Assembly: GCA_028819075.1 (NCBI GenBank) | Contig: JAPPMM010000051.1 | Coordinates: forward strand, 16,323-80,322 | DNA from: Gammaproteobacteria bacterium | GTDB taxonomy: Bacteria > Gemmatimonadota > Gemmatimonadetes > Longimicrobiales > Gaopeijiaceae | DNA: 64,000 nt | Direction: 5' to 3' | In this document: in pieces, positions 38,580 to 47,798 of the stretch | How positions within the stretch are numbered: the first letter of the stretch is position 1 | Layout: each line of letters opens with the position of its first letter | Made by a program: the position numbers and the translations under genes | The notes under the pieces: model-generated | Seen by the model: only the letters and a program-made list of their open reading frames with translations | What the model was told of the DNA's origin: nothing | Databases searched by the model: none

Positions 38580-39671
38580 ATGCTCCGTTTCGGCGCTTCC
38601 GGAGCCTTGCTCCTGCTGCTTTCGCTGTTAGCCGCGGGCGCGGAGGCTCAGACGCGGGTCCAGGCGGCTGAGGGTGGCTGGATCGGCATCCAGGTCGAAG
38701 GCCGCGCGCGGCCCGACGGTTCCACCCGCGTGATGATCGTGCGGGTGGACCGCGGAAGTCCCGCCGACCGGGCGGGGGTGCGTCCGTTCGATCTCCTGGT
38801 CCGTCTGGATGGGGCCGATGTCTCGCCGGAAGCCCTGGTCGAGCTGGGCGAGCGGCTTCGCCCCGGGCTTCCCGTCGAGCTCACCCTGCTGCGCGCAAAC
38901 CGGGAGCGGACCCTGCGCGTGGTCGCCGGAACGCGGCCCGATCCCATGGATCCGGCCACGATGGAGGAGTTCACCGCGCGCGTCGACTCGGCGCGCCTGC
39001 AGATCCTGCGCATGGTGGACTCGCTCATGGCCGATACGACCTGGGCGAGAATTCGGACTGACATGGAGGCCGTCCGCCGGGCCATGGTCGAGCAGGCCGA
39101 GCCCACCGGCGAACTGGAAGCGGCCGCGGAGGTGATGGAGCGGGTACAGGAAATGATGGTGCGGGCCCGTGAGGCGATGCGCTCCCAGCGTTTCGGTCCC
39201 CGGCCTCCGGGCGGGCCTCCCCCGGCACGTGTACGGATTACGGTCGACGAGACCGGGCCGGACGAGCGCGGAGGCCGCAGGGTGTCGCCCGCGCGCGGGC
39301 GCATCACCATCGACGGCAGTGGCTTCGGCGGACGCAGAGGCCCCGGAGGCCCGCCGCCTGGCGTTCGCTTCCGGTCTCCCTACCTGCTCGGTCACCGTTT
39401 CGTGGCGGGAGCCGAACTCGAGGTGGTGGAACCGGACGCTTCGGCCGGCATTGGGGGAAGCAGGCTTCGGGTCGTGCAGGTCGTGGAAGGCAGTCCCGCC
39501 TACCGCGCCGGCCTGGCGCCCGAGGACGTGATCGTGAGCATCGGTGGAGAGCCCGCAAGCAGCCTGACGGAATTCCGCATCCGCCTGGGGCGGCTGATCC
39601 GCCGGGGTCGCCCGGAGATGCAGGTGGTGCGCGGCGACACGACCCTGGTGGTCATTCTGCCGCGACAGTAG
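38580..39671 (+). CDS. Exported double-PDZ protein
   Basis: 363 residues with a signal peptide (ALLLLLSLLAAGAEAQ). PDZ-like domain 1 (about 30-115) contains GWIGIQVEG and VDRGSPADRAGVRPFDLLVRLDG. A helical stretch (about 120-205) and a Gly/Pro/Arg-rich linker follow. PDZ-like domain 2 (about 270-358) contains VVEGSPAYRAGLAPEDVIVSIGGEPA. No protease triad is present, so it is a binding or scaffold protein. Immediate linkage to the sigma/anti-sigma pair suggests a role in sensing misfolded envelope proteins or in presenting the anti-sigma factor to proteases; this is an inference. Confidence 0.82.
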   Translation: MLRFGASGALLLLLSLLAAGAEAQTRVQAAEGGWIGIQVEGRARPDGSTRVMIVRVDRGSPADRAGVRPFDLLVRLDGADVSPEALVELGERLRPGLPVELTLLRANRERTLRVVAGTRPDPMDPATMEEFTARVDSARLQILRMVDSLMADTTWARIRTDMEAVRRAMVEQAEPTGELEAAAEVMERVQEMMVRAREAMRSQRFGPRPPGGPPPARVRITVDETGPDERGGRRVSPARGRITIDGSGFGGRRGPGGPPPGVRFRSPYLLGHRFVAGAELEVVEPDASAGIGGSRLRVVQVVEGSPAYRAGLAPEDVIVSIGGEPASSLTEFRIRLGRLIRRGRPEMQVVRGDTTLVVILPRQ

Positions 39672-39692
39672 GGAGCCTGGCGCCCCCCCGCC

Positions 39693-40913
<1,221 letters not shown>

Positions 40914-40932
40914 TTCGGATCTCCGGGCTGCC

Positions 40933-42615
40933 TCAGCGCCTTCCGCCGCGCGGGGTACCTCCTCCGAACGGGCTTCCGCCGCCCATCCGCTCGCGCATGC
41001 GGTCGATGAACTCCTGCTGCTGCGCCTGCAGCTGGGCCGCGCCGATGAGCGCCACCTCTTCACCCTCTTCGAGCCCGACCAGCACCTCGGTATTGTCCCA
41101 GTCGTTCACGCCGATCAGGATGGGGCGCGGCTCGATGGTGCCGTCCGCGGAGACCACGAACGTGATCGCCGGTCGGGGCGCGCCCTCCTGTTCGCGACGG
41201 CCGGCAAACCCGCCGACGTCGACGCCCATGGGATCCATCATGCCCTGGCCCGCGGCGGGGCCCATTCCCATCATTCCGGCACCGTTGCCGGCCCCGGCGC
41301 CCAAGCGCCTGCCAGCACCCATTCCAGCACCGGCGTCAGCGCCCGCTCCAGGACGGCCAGTGCCCGCTCCAGGGTCTCCGTTCACAGCCGCTTCGGGACC
41401 GCCGCCGTTCTCCGCGCGGGCCTGCATCATCTGCTCGCGCATCTGCTCGCGCGAGATTTCCCCGCTCGCCAACTGATCGCGAAGCTCCTGCAGGCGGGCG
41501 TTTCCGTCCATCCCGCCCATCGGCCTCTGGCCCGCCATCATTCGCCCGGGGGCTCCATCCGGTGCCGCCATGAACCCGCCAGGCGCGCCGGAGCTGCCCG
41601 GCAATGAGGCACGCAGGTCTGCAAACACCGACCGATCCATCTCGATCGCGTCCGGATCCATCCCCAGCACCATCGCCGCGGGCGCCATCTCCTGGAACTG
41701 CACCAGCGCGTTGTTGGGGATGAGCAGGGCATTGGGTCGCTCGGCGACCAGGATTTCGACCTCCGCGTTCATGCCGGGCTTGAGCAGGCCGCCACGGTTA
41801 TCGATCATCACGATCACCGCGAACATGGTCACGTTCTGCTGGACCTCGGCCTGCGGTTCGATCTTGTCGACGATTCCCGCGAAGGTGCGCCCCGGGAATG
41901 CTTCCACCGTCACCGTTGCGGTCAGGTCGGCCGAGATCTGTCCGACATCGGTCTCGTCCACCAGCGTGCGCACCTGCATCTCGGCCAGGTTCGCCATCAT
42001 GAAGAGGGTCGTGCCGCCGGATACGTTCTGCGACGCGGACTGGATGACCTGTCCCTCCTCGACGTTCTTCTGGATGATGGTGCCGGCCATGGGCGCGCGA
42101 ATGGTCACGTCGCTCAGGCGCAGCTCGGCCAGCTCCATGCTCGTGGTGGCCTTGACCAGGTTTGCCTGCGCGTTCGCGAAGTCCAGGTTGGCCGACTCGT
42201 GTTCCTGTTCCGTGATCACGCCGGATTCGAGGAGCAGGCGGGAGCGCTCCAGCTGGGCGGTCGAAATCTCCACCCGCGCCCGCGCCACGTTCAGGTCGGC
42301 TTCCGTCTGGTTGAAGTCGTTGCGCACGTCGCGCGGATCGATCTCCGCGAGCAGCGCGCCCGGCTCGAGCTCGTCCCCGGTGTCCACGTGCAGGCGCAGA
42401 ATCTCTCCCGAGGCCTTGGACTTGACCTCCACGGTGCGCACGGGCTCCATCAGGCCGGTTGCCTCGGCCACCAGGCGCAGGTCGTCGCGCAGAGCCGGCA
42501 TCGTCGTAAGGCCGGGCGCTTCTTCCACCGTGTCGGCGCCGTTGCAGGCCGCCACGGCCAGCAGTGCGAGAAGCCTTACGCCTCCGTTCGTCAGTGCCTT
42601 GGTGCTCACGTTCAT
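40933..42615 (-). CDS. MacA-type efflux adaptor lipoprotein with Met/Gly-rich insert
   Basis: 560 residues, much longer than the usual 370-400 for MacA. Lipoprotein signal with AVAAC near residue 24, lipoyl halves (GEILRLHVDTGDELEPGALLAEIDP; RAPMAGTIIQKNVEEGQVIQ), helical hairpin and beta-barrel are all recognisable. The extra length comes from an insert (about 310-475) rich in Met, Gly and Ala (GMGAGRR, NGAGMMGMGPAAGQGMM) that also contains a short charged helix (RLQELRDQLASGEISREQMREQ) resembling a SHOCT motif. The C-terminal domain resumes at PAITFVVSADGTIE. GAGGAA precedes the ATG at 42615. It couples the MacB-type permease to the TolC homologue encoded upstream. Confidence 0.9.
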   Translation of the reverse strand: MNVSTKALTNGGVRLLALLAVAACNGADTVEEAPGLTTMPALRDDLRLVAEATGLMEPVRTVEVKSKASGEILRLHVDTGDELEPGALLAEIDPRDVRNDFNQTEADLNVARARVEISTAQLERSRLLLESGVITEQEHESANLDFANAQANLVKATTSMELAELRLSDVTIRAPMAGTIIQKNVEEGQVIQSASQNVSGGTTLFMMANLAEMQVRTLVDETDVGQISADLTATVTVEAFPGRTFAGIVDKIEPQAEVQQNVTMFAVIVMIDNRGGLLKPGMNAEVEILVAERPNALLIPNNALVQFQEMAPAAMVLGMDPDAIEMDRSVFADLRASLPGSSGAPGGFMAAPDGAPGRMMAGQRPMGGMDGNARLQELRDQLASGEISREQMREQMMQARAENGGGPEAAVNGDPGAGTGRPGAGADAGAGMGAGRRLGAGAGNGAGMMGMGPAAGQGMMDPMGVDVGGFAGRREQEGAPRPAITFVVSADGTIEPRPILIGVNDWDNTEVLVGLEEGEEVALIGAAQLQAQQQEFIDRMRERMGGGSPFGGGTPRGGRR

Positions 42616-42659
42616 TTCCTCTCCAGAGAATCCTGCTTCGCAGGCTGAGGTGTCATTGC

Positions 42660-43370
42660 TCAAACAGTCGCCGCCACCATCGGCTCGTTCAGGAAGTCGC
42701 GCGCGACCAGGCCGTCGAGCAGATGAATCTGGCGCTGCGCGTACTGCGCGATGTCGTGTTCGTGCGTGACCACGAGGATGGTCTGCCCCTGCCGGTGGAG
42801 GTCCACGAAGACCGACATGATCTCCTCGCTGGTGGTGGAGTCCAGGTTTCCCGTGGGCTCGTCGGCCAGCAGGATGGCGGGCCCGTTGACGAGCGCGCGC
42901 GCGACCGCCACGCGCTGCCGCTGGCCGCCGGAGAGCTCCGGCGGGCGGTGGTCCATGCGCAACCCCAGGCCCACCGTCTCCAGTGCCTCGCGGGCCCGTT
43001 GGCGCCGCTCGCGGGCGGAAACTCCGGCGTAGATGAGCGGCAGCTCCACGTTGTGCAGGGCCGTGGCGCGCGGCAGCAGGTTGAAGGTCTGGAACACGAA
43101 CCCGATCTCGCGGTTGCGGACGTGGGCGAGCTGATCGTCGCTCAGGTCGCTCACGAGCTGCTCGTTCAGCCAGTACTGCCCCCGGGTGGGTGTGTCCAGA
43201 CAGCCGATCAGGTTCATGAAGGTGGATTTGCCGCTGCCCGAGGGTCCCATGATGGCGACGAACTCGCCCCGGCTGATCTCGAGGTCGACGCGGCGAAGGG
43301 CGCGGATGGTCTCCGCTCCCAGGACGTAGTGCTTGGTCAGTCCGGACGTTTGGATAACAGGTCGGCTCAC
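42660..43370 (-). CDS. MacB-type ABC transporter ATPase
   Basis: 236 residues with Walker [11 protein letters not shown] (41-50), Q-loop VFQTFNL, signature LSGGQRQR, Walker [13 protein letters not shown] and H-loop VTHEHD. The GTG at 43370 overlaps the TolC-family stop (GTGA). A longer open frame exists but shadows that gene. It supplies ATP hydrolysis to the permease two genes downstream; the adaptor gene lies between them. It is closely similar in motif pattern to the ATPase at 35250-35978, but the two exporters differ in their permease type (single versus duplicated FtsX). Confidence 0.95.
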   Translation of the reverse strand: MSRPVIQTSGLTKHYVLGAETIRALRRVDLEISRGEFVAIMGPSGSGKSTFMNLIGCLDTPTRGQYWLNEQLVSDLSDDQLAHVRNREIGFVFQTFNLLPRATALHNVELPLIYAGVSARERRQRAREALETVGLGLRMDHRPPELSGGQRQRVAVARALVNGPAILLADEPTGNLDSTTSEEIMSVFVDLHRQGQTILVVTHEHDIAQYAQRQIHLLDGLVARDFLNEPMVAATV

Positions 43371-44671
43371 AGTTCGCTCCCCAGAATCGCCTCCAGTTGC
43401 GCACGCGCGACCGCGTAGTCGTATCGCGCCGTAACCAGACCCGACTCCGCCTGCACGAGGGCGATCTGACTCGTGATCAGGTCGAGGATGGTCGCAACGG
43501 AGAGATCGAAGCGCTGCTGCACGACCCGGAGGTCCTCCTCCGCCACATCCCTCGCCTCGATGGCGATGGCGATGGCCTGCTCGGAGGTCCTCAGCGCGAA
43601 CACCGCTCCATCCACCTGCGCGCGGACCAGAAGTCTGGCATCCTCCTCCTGTACGAAGGCAACGCGTTCCTGATTCTCGGCGCGCGCGATGTTCTGGTCG
43701 CGGTTGAAGCCGTCGAACACGTTGTAGCTGCCGGAGAGGCGAACATTCCACGAAGTCGTCCCGCCGTCGAAGGCGACTTCCCTGTTTGCCCAGCTGTAGC
43801 CGGACGAGACCCGGAGCGACGGGAATCGCGAGGCCCGGGAGGAACCGGCGGCTGCCGAGGCGGCCCGGGCGGCTGCGCGGGCGCTGCGTACGGCCGGCGA
43901 GCGCTCTTCGGCGAGGAGGAACATCTCCTGCTCGCTCAGAGCGAGCGGACTCGGGCCGAGATCGTCCGGAAGCTCGGGCATGACCGGCTCCGGCAACCCC
44001 ACCTGCCGCCCCAGGGCGAAACGCGCCGCGCGGGTGGCGGCCTCCGCCTGAAGCACCGACTGCATCGCGTTCGCCACCTCAAGCCGGGCCCGCAGCGTGT
44101 CGGAGCGCGTCCCGGAGCCCAGCTCGGCGCGGCGACGCGTGTTGGCCAGGCTCTCCTCGGCCCGTTCCACGCTCGCCTGCGCCACTTCAAGAAGATCCGC
44201 CTGGCGCAGGGCGGCGAAGTACAGATCCTTGGTCTGCAGAATCACGCCGAAGCGTTGATTCTCCATGTCCGCTTCGGCGGCGGCGATATCCGCTCTCGCC
44301 CGATCCATGTTGGCGAAGCGCTGGCCACCGTTGAAGAGGCTGTACGACAGCGAGAGGCCCGCGTTATAGCTCTGGCTCGCGCCGACGACGGTGCGCTGGG
44401 TGGCCGCGTCGAACCGCTGGCTGCTGTTGGTCGAGGCGCCGGAGCTGAGGCTCAGGGTCGGGAGAAAGCCTCCCCAGGCGGCCCTGTGCGAGACGCCGGC
44501 GTTGTCCAGACCGGCCCGCGCCTGCGCCATCGACGGGTGCACCTGCAGCGACCTTGCGATCGCCTCGTCCAGCGTAAGCGGCTGCTGCGCCGAAAGGGTG
44601 CCCGCCAGGGCGAGCGCCGCGATGGCATGCGCGGAGAAGCGCCGCCAGTGCTTCATACTTTGCGTGACCAT
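43367..44671 (-). CDS. TolC-family outer-membrane efflux protein
   Basis: 434 residues with signal peptide ([15 protein letters not shown]) and duplicated TolC repeats: [51 protein letters not shown] and, in the second half, [25 protein letters not shown]. It forms the outer-membrane duct for the MacAB-like pump encoded next. ATG 44671 is called. ATG 44656 is in frame and nearer the signal peptide. The start overlaps the Spy-like gene by 19 bases. Confidence 0.9.
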   Translation of the reverse strand: MVTQSMKHWRRFSAHAIAALALAGTLSAQQPLTLDEAIARSLQVHPSMAQARAGLDNAGVSHRAAWGGFLPTLSLSSGASTNSSQRFDAATQRTVVGASQSYNAGLSLSYSLFNGGQRFANMDRARADIAAAEADMENQRFGVILQTKDLYFAALRQADLLEVAQASVERAEESLANTRRRAELGSGTRSDTLRARLEVANAMQSVLQAEAATRAARFALGRQVGLPEPVMPELPDDLGPSPLALSEQEMFLLAEERSPAVRSARAAARAASAAAGSSRASRFPSLRVSSGYSWANREVAFDGGTTSWNVRLSGSYNVFDGFNRDQNIARAENQERVAFVQEEDARLLVRAQVDGAVFALRTSEQAIAIAIEARDVAEEDLRVVQQRFDLSVATILDLITSQIALVQAESGLVTARYDYAVARAQLEAILGSEL

Positions 44672-45222
44672 TCGCCCCCATCCCGTGCTCCCCCGTCCCT
44701 GTCCCCGTCCCCGCTGTCCCGCTGAGGGCCTTCCTGGTCGCCCTGTCGCCGGTCACGCTCGCCGTCGCGAGCTTCGGACCGCGATCTCCCCCTTTCCCTT
44801 TCGTCCTCCAGTTCCCTGCGGCGGTCGAAATCGTTCAGCAGGGCGTCGTACTCGGCAGCCTGCTCCGGGGTGAGCACCGCCTTGATGGAGGAGCGCGTCG
44901 ACTCGATCAACTCCCCGTACCCCGTCCGGTAGTCCGCCCGCAACTGCCGCATCATCATTCGCGACTGGCCTACGATCGAATCAACCTGAACCTGCTGCTC
45001 GGCGCTCAGTCCGACGCGCTCGACGATCAGGCCGCGACGGCGGGTCTCCCCTCCGCGATCCTCATCCGCCTCCTCCGCCGCCACGGCCGCAGGCGCGGTG
45101 GGCGCCCTGGGTTCTGCCTGAGCCGACGATGTCCTTGACCACACCAGGCCGAGAAGGAACCCGGCCACCAAGGTCGCAAAGAGTACGCCGCCGGCTGCTG
45201 CGCGGGTGTTGCGTGCGGTCAT
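44653..45222 (-). CDS. Spy/CpxP-like periplasmic protein with membrane anchor
   Basis: 189 residues. An N-terminal signal anchor (GGVLFATLVAGFLLGLVWS) is followed by an Ala/Glu-rich linker, then a helical domain with VGLSAEQQVQVDSIV and VLTPEQAAEYDALL, the paired LTxxQ-type motifs of the Spy/CpxP and heavy-metal-resistance families. The tail of about 50 residues is highly charged (Arg/Asp/Glu/Gly). In related systems such proteins bind misfolded proteins or metals and inhibit a sensor. The ATG shares its A with the stop of the anti-sigma gene (TGATG), with GGAGG just upstream. Confidence 0.78.
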   Translation of the reverse strand: MTARNTRAAAGGVLFATLVAGFLLGLVWSRTSSAQAEPRAPTAPAAVAAEEADEDRGGETRRRGLIVERVGLSAEQQVQVDSIVGQSRMMMRQLRADYRTGYGELIESTRSSIKAVLTPEQAAEYDALLNDFDRRRELEDERERGRSRSEARDGERDRRQGDQEGPQRDSGDGDRDGGARDGGEWSRKV

Positions 45223-45626
45223 CACCAACCTCCCTCGATCGCGACCAAAAAGGCCACCTCGTCCACCTGATCGGCAACGAGCACCGCCGGCAGCGGCTCG
45301 TCATCGACCCCGGACACCAGAGCTTCCTCAAGGGCGATGCCGGATCCGGGCGTCGTCTCGCCCGGTGCCAGCAGGGAGGCCATCGCTGCGGCCGCGACCA
45401 CCGACGCCGGGACCAGCAATCTCCACCATGACGCCAGCACGTCGCCTACCGTCAGCCGGCGCGTCGCGCGCCGCCTGGCCAGCTCCGGACCCGCAAGGGC
45501 CATCACGCGGGCCTGGAATCGGGCCCAGTGGCCAGGGTCGGAGTGCCCGGGATCGAGTAGCTCCAGGGAGATTCTGCCTTTGTCGACCATGTCGCCATTC
45601 CGGCCTGATGTGGTTTGTCTGTTCAT
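45222..45626 (-). CDS. Putative membrane anti-sigma factor
   Basis: 134 residues. A cytoplasmic N-terminal part of about 65 residues precedes one transmembrane helix (LLVPASVVAAAAMASLLA, about 70-87) and a short periplasmic tail. No zinc motif. Position between an ECF sigma gene and a Spy-like gene and the single-pass topology support an anti-sigma role, but no family signature was recognised. ATG 45590 (MVDKGR) is an alternative start. It lies 67 bases downstream of the sigma gene. Confidence 0.65.
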   Translation of the reverse strand: MNRQTTSGRNGDMVDKGRISLELLDPGHSDPGHWARFQARVMALAGPELARRRATRRLTVGDVLASWWRLLVPASVVAAAAMASLLAPGETTPGSGIALEEALVSGVDDEPLPAVLVADQVDEVAFLVAIEGGW

Positions 45627-45693
45627 CTGAGTGTGTCGTCCGTCCAGCTACCTGTTCGTGTCTCTTGCCTGGATCCCGCGAGATTGCTTCCAG

Positions 45694-46224
45694 CTATGCG
45701 TCCGGCCTGAGGAGCGCTCGCAGCGACTTGCGCGCGTAGTGCAGATGCGAGCGTACCGTCCCCGCGGGGAGCCCGAGGCGCTGTGCGATCTCTCTGTGCT
45801 TCCATCCCTCCAGGTCGTGCAGCAGCACGATCTTCCTTTGTACTTCGGGCAGCTCTGCGAGCGCGCGGGCGAGTTCCTCGCGCAACTCCGACAACTGCGC
45901 CTCCTTCTCCGGCGTCGGGGTGCTGGAACGGGCGCTGAACGGAATCGGGTCCGTCGCCCGCAACGCCTCCCGGCGCACGAGGTTGTTCGACCGGTTTCTC
46001 ACGATCGTCATCAGCCAGCCCCCGAACCTGGCGGGGCTCCGACAATCGTCGAGACGTTCGAGGGCGACCAGGAAAGCTTCCTGGGCCGCGTCCTCCGCGT
46101 CTTCCGGCCGGCCGATCACGGAGAGAGCCACCAGAAATGCCGCCCTGCGATAGCGGGTTACGAGTTGCCCGAAGGCATCCCCGTCCCCCGACCGGGCCAG
46201 TGCAACCAGCGTCGCGTCATCCAA
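45694..46224 (-). CDS. ECF-type RNA polymerase sigma factor
   Basis: 176 residues with region 2 (YRRAAFLVALSVIGRPEDAEDAAQEAFLVALERLDD, FGGWLMTIVRNRSNNLVRR) and region 4 (LPEVQRKIVLLHDLEGWKHREIAQRLGLPAGTVRSHLHYARKSLR). First gene of a seven-gene minus-strand run that continues through anti-sigma, Spy-like, TolC, ATPase, adaptor and permease genes, so the pump is a likely member of its regulon. The 71 bases upstream contain no promoter I can assign with confidence. Confidence 0.92.
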   Translation of the reverse strand: MDDATLVALARSGDGDAFGQLVTRYRRAAFLVALSVIGRPEDAEDAAQEAFLVALERLDDCRSPARFGGWLMTIVRNRSNNLVRREALRATDPIPFSARSSTPTPEKEAQLSELREELARALAELPEVQRKIVLLHDLEGWKHREIAQRLGLPAGTVRSHLHYARKSLRALLRPDA

Positions 46225-46295
46225 GTGATCGTCGCCTCAACGAGAATGACACGTGGACATCGAACGTTGTTGAATGGCTGGCAGCCCACGGACTG

Positions 46296-47006
46296 CTAGC
46301 GCCGACGTCGTAGCCGGCTTCGGCGTTTCCGCCTGGTCTTGCCGGACCGGGGCCACTCGCGGGTGGCCTCCGCCAGCAGCGCCTGCCATTCGTCGGGGAA
46401 GAGTCCCCCAAGATCCCGGGCGGCCGTCAGAAACTCGCCGCGCGGCTTCTCCGCCTCGTTCCCGGCGCGAAAGAACCGCACCAGCATGAGCGCGGCGCCC
46501 GAATCGGCGATGACGCCGCTTCGCGCGGTCCCCGCCACGCGCGCGATCCAGGCCGTTCCCTCGGCGTCGGAGAATCCCCACTCGATTGACGCAGGTGCCG
46601 ACCGGACGGTTGCTTCTTCAGGAGGCTCGCCACGACGCGAGGGACGCCCGCGTGCCGGCGCGGCCGGCCGAGGCGTGCCGCGCGCGGGCTTCAGGCGAGC
46701 CGGGGGAGGTGGCGACCCGGACGCGGGTGGCGGCGGGGCTCCGGAGCGCTCGGGCGGCGGAGCCGGCGGTCGCGCGGACGGCGGCGAGGAAGGGCGGGCG
46801 GACGGAGGCGGCTTCTGACGGGCCGGAGAGGCGGGCGCCCCGGGGGGCGCTGGTCGAGGCGGGTCCGGCCGGTCCGCGGGCGGAGGGGCGGGACGGGCGG
46901 GAGGTGGAATCCCGGGTCGAGCCGGTGAGGATGACGGCGGTTCGGCGGACGGAGGGCGGTCCGGCCCGGCGCCGCCGGGCCCGTCCGGTGGCGACGGCGG
47001 TTTCAC
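46296..47006 (-). CDS. Pro-rich protein with conserved-looking C-terminal domain, unknown
   Basis: 236 residues from a GTG that overlaps the HNH nuclease stop (GTGA). The first 140 residues are a disordered Pro/Ala/Arg/Ser tract. A compact segment (about 145-220: ASIEWGFSDAEGTAWIARVAG, ALMLVRFFRAGNEAEKPRGEFL) resembles a small globular domain, followed by a very basic tail (KTRRKRRSRLRRRR) that could bind nucleic acid. No family recognised. Because the tract is low-complexity in a GC-rich genome, reality of the gene rests mainly on the start coupling and the less biased C-terminal half. Confidence 0.6.
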   Translation of the reverse strand: MKPPSPPDGPGGAGPDRPPSAEPPSSSPARPGIPPPARPAPPPADRPDPPRPAPPGAPASPARQKPPPSARPSSPPSARPPAPPPERSGAPPPPASGSPPPPARLKPARGTPRPAAPARGRPSRRGEPPEEATVRSAPASIEWGFSDAEGTAWIARVAGTARSGVIADSGAALMLVRFFRAGNEAEKPRGEFLTAARDLGGLFPDEWQALLAEATREWPRSGKTRRKRRSRLRRRR

Positions 47007-47578
47007 GCGCTGCCGGTCGACCGCACGGTCGACAGGGAGAGCGCCTTCAGGACCTCGTCTCCGTAGAACATGCGCACGTACTTGGCCTGAACCGGGGTAA
47101 CGCTGCGCACAGCCCAGACCAGATGGACGTGGTTGGGCTCGGCGGGGATGGAGAGCAGACGCATGCCGGCCTCCGCGGGCGTCTTGTTGCCCTTGCGGTT
47201 GTTGCAGGGCGAGCACGCCGAAACCACGTTCGTCCACTGATTGCTCCCGCCACGGGAGATCGGCAGGATATGGTCGCGGGTCAGGAACTCGCGCGGCCGC
47301 AACCGATCGCGGTGGCGGCCGCAGTACTGACAGCAATAGTCGTCGCGCGCGAACATGAAGGTGTTGGTGACCTGCCGGCGGAAGCGCCGCGGCACGTGCA
47401 CGAAGCGTACGAGGCGGATGACCGCGGGGAACGGGATGTTGCGGTGCTCCGAGCGGAACGCGCGCGCGTCTTCCGCCTCGAGGATCTCCGCCTTCGCGTC
47501 CAGCACCAGGCGCACTGCGCGCCGCGCGGGGACGATGGTCAGTGGCTCGTAGGAGGCGTTCAGCGCGAGGCAGCTCAT
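47003..47578 (-). CDS. HNH endonuclease
   Basis: 191 residues beginning MSCLALNASYEPL, a start shared by many members of this HNH family. The nuclease core includes a zinc-type pair CQYCGRH, the catalytic RDHILPISRGG, the Asn in QWTNVVSAC and SACSPCNNRKGN with a second cysteine pair. The longer frame upstream lacks conservation and is Arg/Gly-rich. Such proteins occur widely in chromosomes near DNA metabolism genes, and here priA lies upstream. Substrate and biological role are unknown. No restriction or toxin partner is adjacent. Confidence 0.85.
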   Translation of the reverse strand: MSCLALNASYEPLTIVPARRAVRLVLDAKAEILEAEDARAFRSEHRNIPFPAVIRLVRFVHVPRRFRRQVTNTFMFARDDYCCQYCGRHRDRLRPREFLTRDHILPISRGGSNQWTNVVSACSPCNNRKGNKTPAEAGMRLLSIPAEPNHVHLVWAVRSVTPVQAKYVRMFYGDEVLKALSLSTVRSTGSA

Positions 47579-47798
47579 CGCGAATCCGGGGTTGCGGGAC
47601 CTTCCCTGACCGCCGCCGGCCCGGCTCCGGCGTTTCCCGGGACGCGGCCGGCTACCTGACTGCGCAGGTGGCGGATGACGGCCCACTCCCACGGCCGGAC
47701 CGATCAGCGCCGCAAACTATCGGGGATCGGGAGGCGGAGCAACTGCGGCATGAGCCGCCGGGCCCGCCTGCGCGCGAATCGTCGGCGCAGCGCTTCTG
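47579..47798. other. Non-coding gap between priA and the HNH gene
   Basis: 220 bases, very GC-rich, with no supported gene, promoter or terminator. Several frames stay open by composition only. Weak G/C inverted repeats are present but none with a T-run. Confidence 0.5.

Noticed and set aside
47003..47578. HNH gene as part of a restriction or defence island
   Set aside because: Neighbours are priA and a Pro-rich protein. No methyltransferase, helicase-nuclease or other defence partner is present.
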